A DNA stretch of 64,000 nt from contig CM068586.1 of assembly GCA_035048485.1 (NCBI GenBank), positions 47,567,215 to 47,631,214 of the forward strand. Reading direction: 5' to 3'. Below, one piece after another: positions 36,700-50,600 of this stretch. The translations under genes were made by a program, and so were the position numbers. Each line of letters starts with the position of its first letter. Position 1 is the first letter of the stretch. Source of the stretch: Pteria penguin. Taxonomy: Eukaryota > Mollusca > Bivalvia > Pterioida > Pteriidae. A model generated the notes under the pieces. The model saw only the letters and a list, made by a program, of their open reading frames with translations, did no database searches and was not told the DNA's origin.

Positions 36700-37025
36700 G
36701 AGTCAGTTTGGTTCAGTAGTCAGCCTGGTTTAGCAGAGTCAGTGTAGTTTAGCAGAGTCAGCCTGGTTTAGTAGAGCCAGCCTAGTCTAGCAGAGTCTGG
36801 TTTAGCAGAGTCAGTCTAGTTTATCAGAGTCAGTCTGGTTTAGTAGAATATGGTATAGCAAAGTCAGCCTGGTTTAGGAGAGACAGCCTAGTTTAATAGA
36901 GTCAGCCTGGTTTGGTATAGTATGGTTTAGCAGTCAGCCTATTTGAATAGAGTCTGGTTTAGGAGTGACAGTCTGGTTTAGCAGAGTTAGCATGGTTTTA
37001 TAGAGTCAGTCTAGTTTAGTGATTA
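36700..37025. repeat. degenerate 19-bp minisatellite
   Basis: About 17 imperfect copies of GTTTAGCAGAGTCAGCCTG. Confidence 0.85.
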
Positions 37026-37885
37026 TCTAGTCGCATAAACAAGAACCCAAATTGCTATGCGAGAATCGAGGGGAAAGGAAATATGCGTATTCATTTTAAA
37101 CCTGAATTGCGCTTTTTTTTCATATGGCTTGTCTTGATTAGTATAGTTCTCTCCAAAGAATAACAGTTCTGACTTTTTACACTTTTCATGTTTTCATAGC
37201 TTATGTATTGATACATATTTTCTAGACCTTGTGATTTAACATTTGATCAAAATACGTACCTTCATTTTTCAAGCAAATACATGTAGGTTTTTCAGTTTTC
37301 TGGCAAGAGGTTTATATGAAGTTGATTGACTTGTTGTTGGAGATACTAGGTCTGAAGAACAAACTATTACATGATGTTTCAGCTGTTTTGTTGTTTTGAA
37401 TCTTCCTCTTGTAGTTGAAACTGTAAAAGGTAGTGAAAAGATGTGGCCACACTGGAACTTGAACCTAGAACATACCCTATAAATGAGCTATCTGGGCTAA
37501 TACCCAGACTGTCACATACTTCCACTTTAACAGGTTTCCATCCAATGAAACCAAAATAAGCTCAACATCTAAAGGCTTATATAGACTTGGAGTACATTAA
37601 CAACTCACCACGGTGGGACAAAGCACCAAATTTGTACTAAACAGGTATAACAATCTTGCTACTATTGGCCATAAAGGACCTGCTACTTACTGCATTGATG
37701 CTGTTCTAATTAACTGTGACTTAGATCTTTTCAAATTATGTACTACATTACGTATGTATATTACATATTATACAATCAAACTTTGATAACTTGATCGTCA
37801 AACACTTAAATATCTCCTGATATTCAAATTGTAATCAAGAGGTCACAACAGCCAAATTTTTGTTTTATCAACAACATGGTAACTT
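37026..37885. other. no gene recognised; one tRNA-like fragment
   Basis: 37437-37530 read on the minus strand contains GGTTCAAGTTCCAGTGTGG, a B-box-like sequence, so a SINE fragment is likely. The rest has nothing I recognise. Confidence 0.4.
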
Positions 37886-39049
37886 CAACAAGAAGCTGAA
37901 GTGGGCCTATATCACTCATCCCATACATAGAAAACACTGCACATAATCAAATTAAACAGCAATACTTGTAGGTGGCCATAAGTCTTTAGTTTCTTTAAAC
38001 ATCTAAAATTGTGCAGGATCACCTTCACTTTACTACCAAGTTTCCTTGAAATCAGTCTAGAAGTAGTGAAGAAAAAGTTTTTTAAACCCCACACTTCCTT
38101 TTGCAGTCTTAAATAATTCTTTGATAAAAGCATTCCTTAAATTAATTCTGGCTAAAATACAGTAAATAAGTGCATCAAAAATCTTCCATAAGGAAAATAT
38201 TTATGAAAATTAATACTTTTTTGCATTAAAATGACATAGTCCAAAAGTAAGACCATAATGAATAAAATATTATCATTTGGACTGGAATCCAAAACAGCAA
38301 CACTCTGATGCATTCAGTTTGTCTCTGTGTGCAATAGTTCTGAAAAAGAAGTTTGTCAGACAAGGGTATCATCCAAGACTTACATTTGGCTATGGTGGCA
38401 CTACCTATTGACAGATCCTGAAGAAAGCAAGTACTCTTAAATTTCCTAAAAATCCATCAAGTTGTTCCACAGTAAAATTTGAAAATGTGAAAAGTATATA
38501 CCACTCTACATTTTTATGTGTTTTTAGAAAATTTTAAAAATACCAATAATTAGAATTTCGTCAAAATTCTTTCATAAAGACCCTTCCTTCACTGTCTAAA
38601 ATAAGGATTTCAGTGCATCAAAAGTAAACCATAAGGAAAATATAGCTGAAAACCATGCTATTTTGCATGAAAATGTTAAAGTCTAAAAAGATGTCAACGA
38701 ATCGTCAAATTTGTTTACCCAATTTCGACAAAATGAACAAACTTTAAACATACATTCTTCTAGATCACATACATGCCATTAAATTTTATTATAAATACAG
38801 TGGTTCTGGAGAAGAAGATTTTCGAGGAGGAGTACCTCTGAGACATATTTTTAGTTATCGTGGCGCACCTATTGACTGATATGGACGAAATAAACAAACT
38901 AACTAGTAAGAGTACTTTATGTATACAAAGTTTCATCAAAATCCTTCAAGCAGTTCTGAAGAAGTTGAAAATGTTAAAAGTTTACAGACGGACTGACAAC
39001 AAATGATCAGAAAAACTTACTTGAGCTTTCAGCTCATGTGAGCTAAAAA
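37886..39049 (+). mobile_element. GCTCACCTGAG dispersed element, copy I
   Basis: It starts AACAAGAAGCTGAAGTGGGC and ends in a partly paired hairpin then TGTGAGCTAAAAA. Internal sequence is two degenerate blocks with CATTCAGTTTGTCTCTG and TCTGAAGAAGTTGAAAATG. It ends about 350 bp beyond the PSMB1 stop codon. Confidence 0.75.
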
Positions 39050-39173
39050 CTTGGCTTGAACTTACTGAAACTTGAAGTGATTTTGAAATCTGACTTTATT
39101 ACTATACTTCAAGACAAGACAATCAGCTATGGTATATGTACCAAGACAAGACAATCAGCTATGGTAGTTATGA

Positions 39174-39179
39174 TTTATT
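39174..39179 (-). promoter_or_regulatory. candidate PSMB1 polyadenylation signal AATAAA
   Basis: AATAAA on the minus strand, 226 bases beyond the stop codon. Another lies at 39095-39100. Choice between them is a guess. Confidence 0.4.
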
Positions 39180-39404
39180 GTATCATACTCCTACAAGGTC
39201 AAATGAAAGTATTGTCTCTATGGCGAGATCTTAATTCTTTACACAATATGATACAAAGTAATTATCATGTACAATATGATACCAAGTATGAAAGTTTCTG
39301 AACATGAATAACAGCACTTGTAATCAAAATGTAGATATGAGAAATATCTGTCCAATTTAATTGCAACTCTGAGGGAAACTTTTACTAAGTCATATCTACT
39401 GTTT

Positions 39405-39590
39405 TTAATCACGTCGTAGAGGGAAACGTTCTTCGTCGATGCCATCTTTAGTTATGACATTTATTACTATAGCATCCCCTGTATATATATCCCTCTCGGC
39501 TGCTGATATAAATACATCTTTCACTAGATTTACAGCTTTCTCCCGTGACAGAGACACTTTTTGGACATTCTGTTGATTCTTGTAGCCAAT
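39405..39590 (-). CDS. PSMB1: PSMB1 exon 6 (C-terminal coding part)
   Basis: Acceptor TTTATTTCAG before 39590, 61 codons, stop TAA at 39405-39407. Encodes the conserved [18 protein letters not shown] segment. Confidence 0.97.
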   Translation of the reverse strand: MGYKNQQNVQKVSLSREKAVNLVKDVFISAAERDIYTGDAIVINVITKDGIDEERFPLRRD

Positions 39591-41511
39591 CTGAAATAAA
39601 AAAGTGATTAAGATTAACGTATAGAATATAAAAGAGGCTTACGTTAAGCAAAAGGTAGGGATTATCAAAATATCCCACATAATCTCTATGTCATGTTTCA
39701 AAATAGCTTATACAGCTACAGTGTGATATTTGTATGTTTCAATTTATTCATGAAGTATTTTACAGACAGCAAACTAAATTATAAACTGCAGTCACTAACA
39801 ATAGGTTTTGCTATTAACTTGCTTATATTCAAACTATAATGTTTCCATATCAGAAACTTTGATAAAAGACTGGTAGCAATCGATTTTAAACATCCTTCTG
39901 GCTAAATTTTTCTATGATTTCTTTGATTTCTAAGTTTAAATTATGGTAAATTCCAATTTGAATGAAATGGGAGAAAAAATGTTAACAAGAGGCCCAAGTG
40001 GGCCTATATCGCTCACCTGAGTACCTAGATTATCAGTCATGCATGAAGGAAGAATTCATTTATTTTTGCATTAATGTGACTAAGTCAACACAGATGTTGA
40101 AAATATGTCAGATTTTATTTCAGGCTAGAATAAAAAACAACACTTTTTTGCACATCCATTCAGGTGATTTTGATATTAAGCATTTCCTTTGTCTCTGCAA
40201 GAAGTCATTCAGGGCAACAAGTTAGTCATTTTCTTTAGGTGGTGCCTTTTGTTGACTGATTTCAAGTCTGGGTCATGAACAACAATTGTTTCAAATATTG
40301 TCCAGATCTAACTTAAAATTGCCTAATTTCATATGTTGAGTGTTGAGAAACATCTAAAAACATATTTAGATTGTGTAAGGAAATGAAAAAAAAAATTTTG
40401 ACCACAGCTGGATTTGAACCGCTACTCTCCATATTTCCAATTTACCAATCTAAGTGGTATATGTACTATTGTGAGAACTGCTTTTTAGACATGGTGGCAT
40501 TATCTGTTAACCAATTTGGATGAAATTTACCTAATTGATAGAGGACTTTTAGTACTTCATGTATTCCATGTTTCATTAAAATCTTTCATGTGGTATAACA
40601 GCAAAAGTGAAAAATGTGATTGAATTGTTCCTATACACCCTCATTTGGAAGTCTTAAAAAATTCATAGAAAATCCAAAAATTGAGATATTGACAAAATTC
40701 TTTCAAAGTAACAATCCTTACCATAATTATGATCACAATAGTCCATAAGAAATCATCATTATCAATTAACTAGGAAATATGACACTTTTTTCTGCATTGA
40801 ATCACCAAGTCCAAAGAAATGTCGAAAAAATTCTGAAATTTGATTTTGGAAGGGAACCAAAATGACAATACAACTTCGCTCATCCCTCTAGATCATTTCT
40901 ATGCATTCTGTGCTCATCCCTCTAGATCATTTCTATGCATTCTGTTTGTCTCTGTATACAGCCCGTATGAAAAAGAATATTGTTAAACGAGGGAACTCTT
41001 TTGTGACCTACTCTTGACTATGGTGGCGCCACCTGTAAAGTGATCTGGACGAAAACAACAGAATTTGAAGAGGATCATAAGTGACTTATTTCTACCAAGA
41101 TTTATTAAAATCCTTCAAAAAGATTTGTAGAAAAAGTTGAAAATGTGAAAAATGGCCAAAACATCCCTCCCCTCCCCCTTTTTTTTGGGAAGTCTTAAAC
41201 GTAAAATTCCTAATTTCATATGTTGACTGTTGAGAAACATCTAAAAACTTATTTACATGTGTAAAAAAAAAAAAAAATTTTTTTGACCACAGCTGGATTT
41301 GAACCGCTACTCTCCATATTTCAATTACCAAGTGGTATATGTACCATTGTGAGACCTACTTTTAGACATGGTGGCATTATCTGTTAACCAATTTGGATGA
41401 TCCGCACAAAAAACAAAACCTTTGAAAAGGACTATGAGTACTTGCATCCTACCCAGTTTTATAACAATCCTTCAAGTTGTTCTGTAGATCAAGTTGAAGA
41501 TATGAAAACTT

Positions 41512-41601
<90 letters not shown>

Positions 41602-44600
41602 ACCCCCCCGCCCCCCCCCCTTTTCTTGGAAGTCTTAAAAAATTAAAAAAAAATTTAAAAATCGAGATATTGAAAAAATTCCTTCGTACCAGCATTCCTT
41701 ACCATAGAAATGATTAAATGAAACCAAATGAATGCATCAATGTTTACTAAAAGAAAATAATAACTCTTTAATGCATTAAAATAACAAAGTCCAAAATAAA
41801 AATGAAAAAACGTCAAAAATTTGATTTCGGAATGGAACCAAAAATATCAACACTTCTTCCCATATGCCTCTAAATCATTCCTATGCAGTCGGTTTGTCGC
41901 TGTATGCACCCGATCTGAATAAGAAGTTTGTCAAAGGAGGGTACCCTCTGTAACCTACTTTTGTCTGTGGTGGTGCCATCTGTTCATGGATCCTGACAAA
42001 GATGACCACATTTGTCGGGGACCTTGAGTATTTGATGCATGCCAAGTTTCATTGAATTCCAGCTAGTGGTTTCGAAGAAAAAGTTCAAACTGTGAAATGT
42101 TTACACCAATTATCCCACCCCCCTTTTTCTTGAAAGTCTTAAAAAATTCATAAAAAATCCAAAACATAAAATATTGAAAAATTTTCTTCGCAGTAGTATT
42201 TGTTACCATCAAAATGATCAAATTAACCAAATTAATGCATCAATGTTTACTAAAAGAAAAAAATACCTCTTTTCTGCATTAAAACTACCAAGTACAAAAA
42301 AACGTCAAAAAAACGTCAAAAATTTGATTTCGGAACGGAACCAAAAATAACAACACTTCTTCACACATCCCTCTAGATCATTCCTATGCATTCGGTTTGT
42401 CTCTGTATGCCCCCGGTCTGAAGAAGAAGTTTGTCAAAGGAGGGTACCCTCTTTGACCTACTTTTGCCTGTGGTGGCGCCACCTGTTGATGAATCCGGAC
42501 GAAAAACAACAACACTTGTAGGGGACCATGAGTACTACATGCTTATCAAGTTTCATCAAATTCTGTTCAGTGGTTCTGGAGAAGAAGTCAAAAATGTGAA
42601 AAGTTAACAACGGACGACGGACGGTGATTGATCACAATAGCTCACTTGAGCCTTTGGCTCAGGTGAGCTAAAAACCACTTGCTACAGGTCTTCATGATAT
42701 ATAAAGTTATCTATTTTGGATGTAAACAAGTGAATGACAAAGTGGATGGTGAGTAATAAAACACTGAGTATTGTTCTAGAGGAGGAATTCAGACCAAATT
42801 TTCATGCTTGGGTCTGCTATTTCAGACTAATAAAGATTTTGATCATTGTCAACATATTGTGCAGCAAATGATCTTCTTGGTTTAATAAAATCATCTTTAA
42901 AATAATCAAAATCAAATTTTACAAGTTACACTTCAAATTAATGGCCATAGCATGGTACTTATTCAGTAAAACCTAACCATTTTTACATATCATTATTAGA
43001 TAAGTTTCAAGATGCTGACATCATCAGAGGAAATATGAGAGATACCAAACTAGGACAGCAGATAAATAATTTTATGAATTTTGGTTGTATGTAAAATAAA
43101 ACTGTTTCACATCTTAGTGTAACATTTAAATCAATCCCAAGAACTTTGCTACAGTGATTCTGCAAACTTATTGCCTAGTTATAACTTGCTGTTCTATACA
43201 CCATGTTCCCTTGTACTGTCATTTACAATTATGTATGTGGCATCTGCTATAAATATTTGTTCTTTATAGTCTATAAATTTAGGACACAGCTTATATAAGT
43301 ATCACACTTGAAGCTTAATCTTAACAAATTTACTGATTTACATGATTTTATATTTTCTTTCAATAAGTATTATTTAAACCAATTAAGATTCATAACAAGA
43401 AACAATTTGGTGCAAGCACCAAAGTGTGGGCCCGAATGAGATGTTTGATAAAACTGCCAAGAATTTAAAAAAAAAAATAACGTTTTAAAATTTGTATTGT
43501 ACAGCCATGTGACTGATAATTAGCAGACATATGAAGACCATGATGATCGACCACAGACATATAAATCTCCAGTATCACTTACTTTTCGGCTAATAGTTTA
43601 TATTTGGGCTCATTTCGCCCATTCAGTACATAAGGCATGGCAATAGTGAGTTTATCAGACGTACGGATTAGCCTGCATTCAGTATGGAAATGTACTTTTA
43701 AAATTACTAGCCATATCATCTACTATATGTGTTAAGTCGGTGGGCTCAGTGGATGAAGTGACCGAAAGGTCACGGGTTCGACTTCCGCCGTGGGCACATA
43801 TATCGGTGACCCTGTCTTTCAAATTGGACAATAGAAACAGATCCCGTGTCACGGTAGGCGTGGCACGTAAAAGATTTCCCCACTTTCTACGGAGGGTCCC
43901 GTTACAAGAGGTATAAATTTCTATGCAATGCCTCAGGTAGATACCGACACCATGTACGAGAAATAGTCGTGGAGTGACGTGAACCTATAATTAATTAATC
44001 AACCCACTATTTATTTTTAACAACAAAACAACCAATCTATAAGCAAATGGAGGTTTACTGAGGTAACCAACCCTTCACTGGTTAACTTTTGGCAGTGGTG
44101 TGGCCGTGCTGGTTGGTAATCTTTTTATTCTCAAGTTTCAATATATAAACACTAATTAAGGTTTATCGCCTTGCCAGAAGAAACAATTGTAATTGGTCCT
44201 TCTTAGCATAGCGTTCTGTATTCTGAAAGTTTTAGTAGGACTTACATCACACTATCATTCAGTTGTAATAAAACAACTCGACCATTTCCTGCGCAAAAAA
44301 AGATATATATATATATATTTTTTTGTAAAAATGGCGATGATGTTCCGATCGGCTATTAACCAAAAGTCACTTAGGCAACGGAATAATAATTTGGTTATGA
44401 AGAAAACGCGTCAAATATTAAAAAATTGTAAAGTAACACCCATCCCCAGAAAATATTCCAACAAATTTAATACTTCTCTGCTGTAACGTATTACATGTAT
44501 CTATCAAACTGGGTCAGAGAGGTGACACATGCTCTCTCCGCAGTGAATAAAATCCTAAATTTTTCATTGGTGTAAAATCCTGGGGGTGTGGTCTTACTGT

Positions 44601-47600
44601 ACCGCAGAAATGCATGCGACTTTCCCAAACTTATATCAAAGGATGGGCCGGCTAGTGCCGGCCCACAATTAACACAAACAATACATAGTTTGCGGTTCAT
44701 ATTAACCGGGTCAAATAGCCATTTGAGATATTAAATAACAGCCTGGAGTGACAGTTAGCCTCACTTAAATGTAAGGAGGGAGGGAATGCTCATATGATGA
44801 GAGCACTAATGTAAATAAGAATACCTGATTATCCAGTAAGGGTTGCAGCATGGAACTAGCAGATCCTCCTGCTCTGTAGGATTCTCTTTCATATGATCCT
44901 ACAGGATCAAAGCTGTACACACATCCTCTACCTGTACAGAATACAGTACAACATGTATTATGCAAAAATATGAAATAAAAAGACAAGCCACTGGTAACTC
45001 ACTGATGAATCTTGAAAACTAGGACCTTCAACATGTTACTGAGTTATGCTAATAGCCAAATTCATTGTTGTACAACTTTGCAGCTAAGGGTGATATTTGT
45101 GTTGTTACATCAGTTCTACACAACATGTATTTTATTGCATTATTGCACTATTAAGGATTAATAACTATCTAACAATTATCTTTAAGTAATACATTAACTT
45201 CAGAAATACAGTTTCCCGGGTTGCACCACTATGTTTAAGAGGTTGGTAGCCTCCTGCTTCCATGTCGCGATATAACTGAAATATTGTTGAAAGTGACGTA
45301 AAACACCAATCAACCAACCAACCAATCAGAAATACAGTTGAAATGTATTTTTATTTTCTGTGGTAGGTATACATAAAATGATCTTGAAACTGAAAAATCT
45401 CCAAAAGAAATAATAGTTTTATTATTTTGTAAAGCCATTATGTTTTTCTATTCTAATTCCAACTTAATTCATTCAAGATACTTGTCATTCTTTAATTCAA
45501 ATGCATGAGAATTTCAGTTGAAGATATCAGACATACCTTGGTCATCTAAGCCAGCTACAATGTTATATACATAATATGGGAAAAATCTTCTGTAATACAG
45601 CATTGTGGACAACATAGCGGCTACAGCTGATGTCGTCATTTTGTTGTTGTGGTCATGTTCATATATCTATAGAACAATACATTAATTTTTAGCTTTATTT
45701 AAGATTCACATTGTAAATCATTGTTTTCGTGATTACTAATCATTACCCACAACATTAATCAGTTTCCAGCAATCCATTTGAAATGGTATAAGCCATTTGA
45801 TAAAACTCAAACTTACCCCCTGTTAGTCTACATATACATGTAGTTGATCTTTACCATATGTCATGAGTTCCTGATACCTAGTGGCCTTTTCATAAAATGC
45901 TACCATTCCATGATTCTCAACAAATACTCATCCTGAACTTCTGATTCAGACTGACTTTCCTATATCTCCCTTTCTACAATCTCTAGCAATCTACTTATAG
46001 ATAGGTTAAGCCTAACCCTAACCCTTTCTACAATCTCTCGCAATCTACTTGTAGATAGGTTAAGCCAGTATTGCCCAGCAGATAAGGTGCTTGGCTTTTG
46101 ATCAAAAGGTCCCTGGTTAGATTCCTGCCGTGGGCACACTGGTGTTCTGTCTTTCTGATGAGACAGGAATCAAACGACTGAAGGTCCTGAGTAACACTCA
46201 TTTGAAGATGAAAAGGAATTTGTTTTATCAATAGTATCAAGGACGTAGTCTGGTGAGCGATTTAGGCCTAAAAGTAATCTGCCTAACGGGAGGTAATTCA
46301 TAATGTCACGATGATGTAACTTTTTTAGTCGTGATAGAAAATACAGTAGTAATATTCAATAATTTGTCTATTATGCATGTGTTTGTAAATTATCATGTGA
46401 TATTGAAGAAAACCGTTTTTAGAGTTATTCTATTGACCAAATACTGACATAGATCTATAATGACGGAAAATACGAAATGGGAAAAGTAAAATATGAGGGC
46501 GTATTTTAAAACCAAAAAAAGCGCAAGATGGTCAAACTAAAAGCGAAGGCTAGTATATTTAATTATCTTGAAACAATCAAAACTAGATTTAATGAACAAG
46601 AGAGGGGTTTTATTTCTAACCCTCAGAGTGCTAACATATTTGAAAAGGGCTGCAGATGTACGTTATGCAGCAGAGGATGACTTCATTGAGACGTGACGTC
46701 GTCGCACCTGCTGTATATGCTGTTTGTTAAAAAGTATGGTGTCTTTGAGCCATTATATCTCCAGACTCGTTCACAGTAGAGGCATGAATTACATATCATT
46801 AAAAAGAAGACATTTTAATCTTTTAAATAATACTACGATGTTGTTACTGACATATTATTGAAGTAGTTATGTATGTACCACAAAGGCAGATTTTTCAAGG
46901 AAATATATGTACTTGTTTTCCAAATAGCCTTTTATATATATTTTTATATATTTTGATTATATCAAATCTAAATATGGTTTTAATTTGAAATGTCATTTGA
47001 AGCTTACATATATACAAATCAAATCCTTTCTTGATCATGAAAAGGAAATATTTCATTCAATATATACTTCACACAAATGAGGTTATAGCAAAATGGGGGG
47101 AGGGTGTAATATCTATCAAATTTCTTTGTAAAATGCTCCATTACCTATTGTAATTTTATGTTGTTTTTACTTATGACAGGCCATTGCACATTACAGTGTA
47201 ATATCACAGTGATGCAGATTTCAGAAATTATCAAATAAGTGTACTACTGGTGAAATTGTCATCATTTTAGTAGGTTTGTTTAATTACTATAATTATATAT
47301 TGAAAAAATAACAAGGATTACAGAGATGCCAACATTTCATTATGTCTCAAAGGAGCAGGGGGTCAAGGGGGTGGCAGTCCCCTTGTCTGGTTCAGGGCGA
47401 AGTCCTGATAGAAGGAGGCAAAGCCCCCTGAAGCCGAAACAAAGATGGAAAATACAGTTTTCAAAATGAGTAAAAATTGAGTGTTATTGTAGTTAAAATC
47501 TTTAATTTATGCCCTTCTTGAACAAACACAAATAAATAATAATAAAAAAAATCAAAGATAAAAAATTGGGTGAAAAGTGTATGTTATAGTTCTAGTCTTT

Positions 47601-50600
47601 TGTGCAGTCTTTTATTGCAACATTATATTGCTGACTATGCTGGCGTTTAATTTTTTAGGCGTGGTTTTATTGTACACATCTTCATTTAATTGCCGGCACT
47701 TTTTGTTTTCTTCTTCGTCACTGTTACCCTCCATATTTGGCTACTTTCGTTTTAAATTCATCGGATTTCCAGCTATGGTGATGCCAAAAAAAAAATCGGA
47801 GCAAACTTTACATCAATCGGAGCGCGGATTTAGGGGCTTGAAATCGGAGATGCTCCGCCAAAATCGGAGCAGTTGGCATCTCTGGGATTAGGGAAAGCTC
47901 TGACGGCTTTGTAAGTTGTCAGAGCTTTCCCTAATCCTTGTTATTTTTTCAATAAATCAGTATAAATTCATAAGTTTATCTACCAAAATAAAACAAGAGG
48001 CCCAAGTGGGCCTATATAGCTCACCTGAGTACCTAGATGATCAGTCATGCATGAAGGAAGAATTCATTTATTTTTACATTACTGTGACTAAGTCAACACA
48101 AATGTTGAAAATATGTCAAATTTTATTTCAGACTAGAATAAATGAAAGGACTTGAAAGTCCTCAAGGTCGGAATTGCATGGTCAAGTACATCAAAGGTAA
48201 TAAAGTCGTGATCCACCAAGAGATCACATACCAAGCGTATAATGTTTAGGATCAGTATTGACAAAAACACGGTCTGCGCACAGGTGCTCGTTTTCATATA
48301 AACAACGGCCCCGTCCTGCACACCCCTGTACATGTAATATTTAGGATCAGTATTGACAAAAACACGGTCTGCGCACAGGTGCTCGTTTTCATATAAACAA
48401 CGGCTCCGCCCTGCACACCCCTGTACATCTCCGTCTCGTACTATATAGTTATCTCATTCTCTCTTATCACTTTTGATCTTGACAGTAGTGTGAAATTAGC
48501 AATCTGGACAGTCTCCTGCTGTACATGTACATTTGGGGAAAACCACGTCTACACATGTAGATCTATAAATAACTGGCTATTTTTAGTAGCATTACATATC
48601 AATAACTACCAAGACGTTTGTTTATCGTTGTGACGAGAAGATTGTAGAGTACTTTGAATTCCACTGCTATAAAAAGAAGCGATATTCTCAAGTTTTATTA
48701 ATCATAATACAATGGATACTAGTACGGACTAGTAGTGTACTTCTTAAATTACGGCACAGCTACACAATAATGTCAATCGTACTTTTTCGGGACTTTCTGT
48801 CAAGTATTCGGAAAGACTGCATATCCTCCAGCGCACGAATATACTCGTCTAAATCGATGGAATAACGGCACATCTATTTTCTCATCTGATCAAACTTATC
48901 TTGTATTGACTCGTACAATATGAACTATAAATAGTAAAAGTAAATCTAATCACGCTTTTTCTAAATATCGACGCACTATTTATACACGAGGAGGTATTTC
49001 TGCGTTCCACGCGTTCACCACAGTATATTGTAACAACTAGGGTCTGGAATTGCTATGCAATTCCGACCAAAAACAACACTTTTTTGCACATCCATTCAGG
49101 TGATTTTGATATTAAGCATTTCCTTTGTCTCTGCAAGATGTCATTCAGGGCAACAAGTTAGTCATTTTCTTTAGGTGGGGCCTTTTGTTGACTGATTTCA
49201 AGTCTGGGTCATGAACAACAATCGTTTCAAATATTATCCAGATCTAACTTGAAATTGCCTAATTTCATATGTTGAGTGTTGAGAAACATCTAAAAACTTC
49301 TTTAGATGTGTAAAGAAATGATTGAAAAAAAAATTTTAGACCACAGCTGGATTTGAACAGTTATTCTCCATATTTCAATTACCAAGTGGTATATGTACCA
49401 TTGTGAGACCTACTTTTTAGACATGATGGCATTATCTGTTAACCAATTTGGATGAAATTTAATTGATAGAGGACCTTTAGTACTTCATGTATTCCATGTT
49501 TCATTAAAATCTTTCATGTGGTTTTGTAGAAAAAGTTGAAAATGTGAAAAAAAGCCAACCCCCCTTTTTTTTGGAAGTCTTAAAAAATGCATAAAAAATC
49601 CAAAAATTGAGATAATGACAAAATTCTTTCACAATAATATTCCTTATCACAATTATGATCAAAATAGTCATTAAGAAATCATCAATATCAATTAACTGAA
49701 AAACATGACACTTTTCTGCATTAAAATAACTAAGTCCAGAAACACGTCAAAAAAGCGTAAATTTGTATTTGACGGATCCTAACTCCGAACACAATTTTTA
49801 ATAACCCATCTTTATAGATTGTTGAAATACAATTAGTTTCCCCATATATGTACTGGTTCTGGAGAAGAAGATGTTTGAAGAGGGGTACCATTTTGGGCAC
49901 TTTTGGCCCTGCCCTGGATCCACCCCTGAGGGAATCTGGATCCCGAACACAATTGTAGTAGGGGACCTTGAGTAAATCATTTACACAAAGTTTGATCCAA
50001 ATCTGCAATGTAGTTCCAGAGAAGAAGTCGAAAATGTGCAAAAGTTAACGACGGACGGACGACAACGGACGGTGCACTATGACTATAGCTCACATGAGCC
50101 TTTGGCTCAGGTGAGCTAAAAAACTCCAAACTTTTCTGTTTCATATTTGTGAAAAAAAAATAAACTGCTCTAAAATGACATTTCTCTATATCAATATAGG
50201 CATGACACAGTGTTAATTTGCATTGATTCTAGTACAATAATTTGCTCCATAACATGATATGTTTTTGTTATTATTTAATCTACCTCTGTCTGTTCTTTTA
50301 GAATATGCATGAAAAAGCCAGTTGTAGATTTTAATTCTTCTTACTAATTTACCAGACTACCCCCTTAATTCAGGACTAGTTTCATTCTTACAATTAACAG
50401 CACAAATTCAAAATGAATCTTGAATCATTATTGAGTTATTTTGATCAATTTTCTTTTAAGGACAGATCCCGGTTATTCAATTTTCAGATATCTTTCTATC
50501 AATTTTGAGGTGCTGTATTAAACTTGAGCATTATTGAGTTTCATTGTAACCTTTGATATGGCTACCAATAAACATTTTGAGATTTTTCAAGTTCCTGATT

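Noticed and set aside
41397..41717. Polyproline / polyglycine open frames
   Set aside because: Produced by the 107-bp poly(C) tract.
39984..42674. Assigning the dispersed element to Helitrons
   Set aside because: The 3' hairpin plus CTAA is suggestive, but there is no TC 5' end and no Rep/helicase sequence; left unclassified.
44193..44486. 97-codon plus-strand frame including AAAATGGCG start context
   Set aside because: Lies inside PSMB1 intron 5 antisense, passes through a TA run, and shows no recognisable domain or splice partner.
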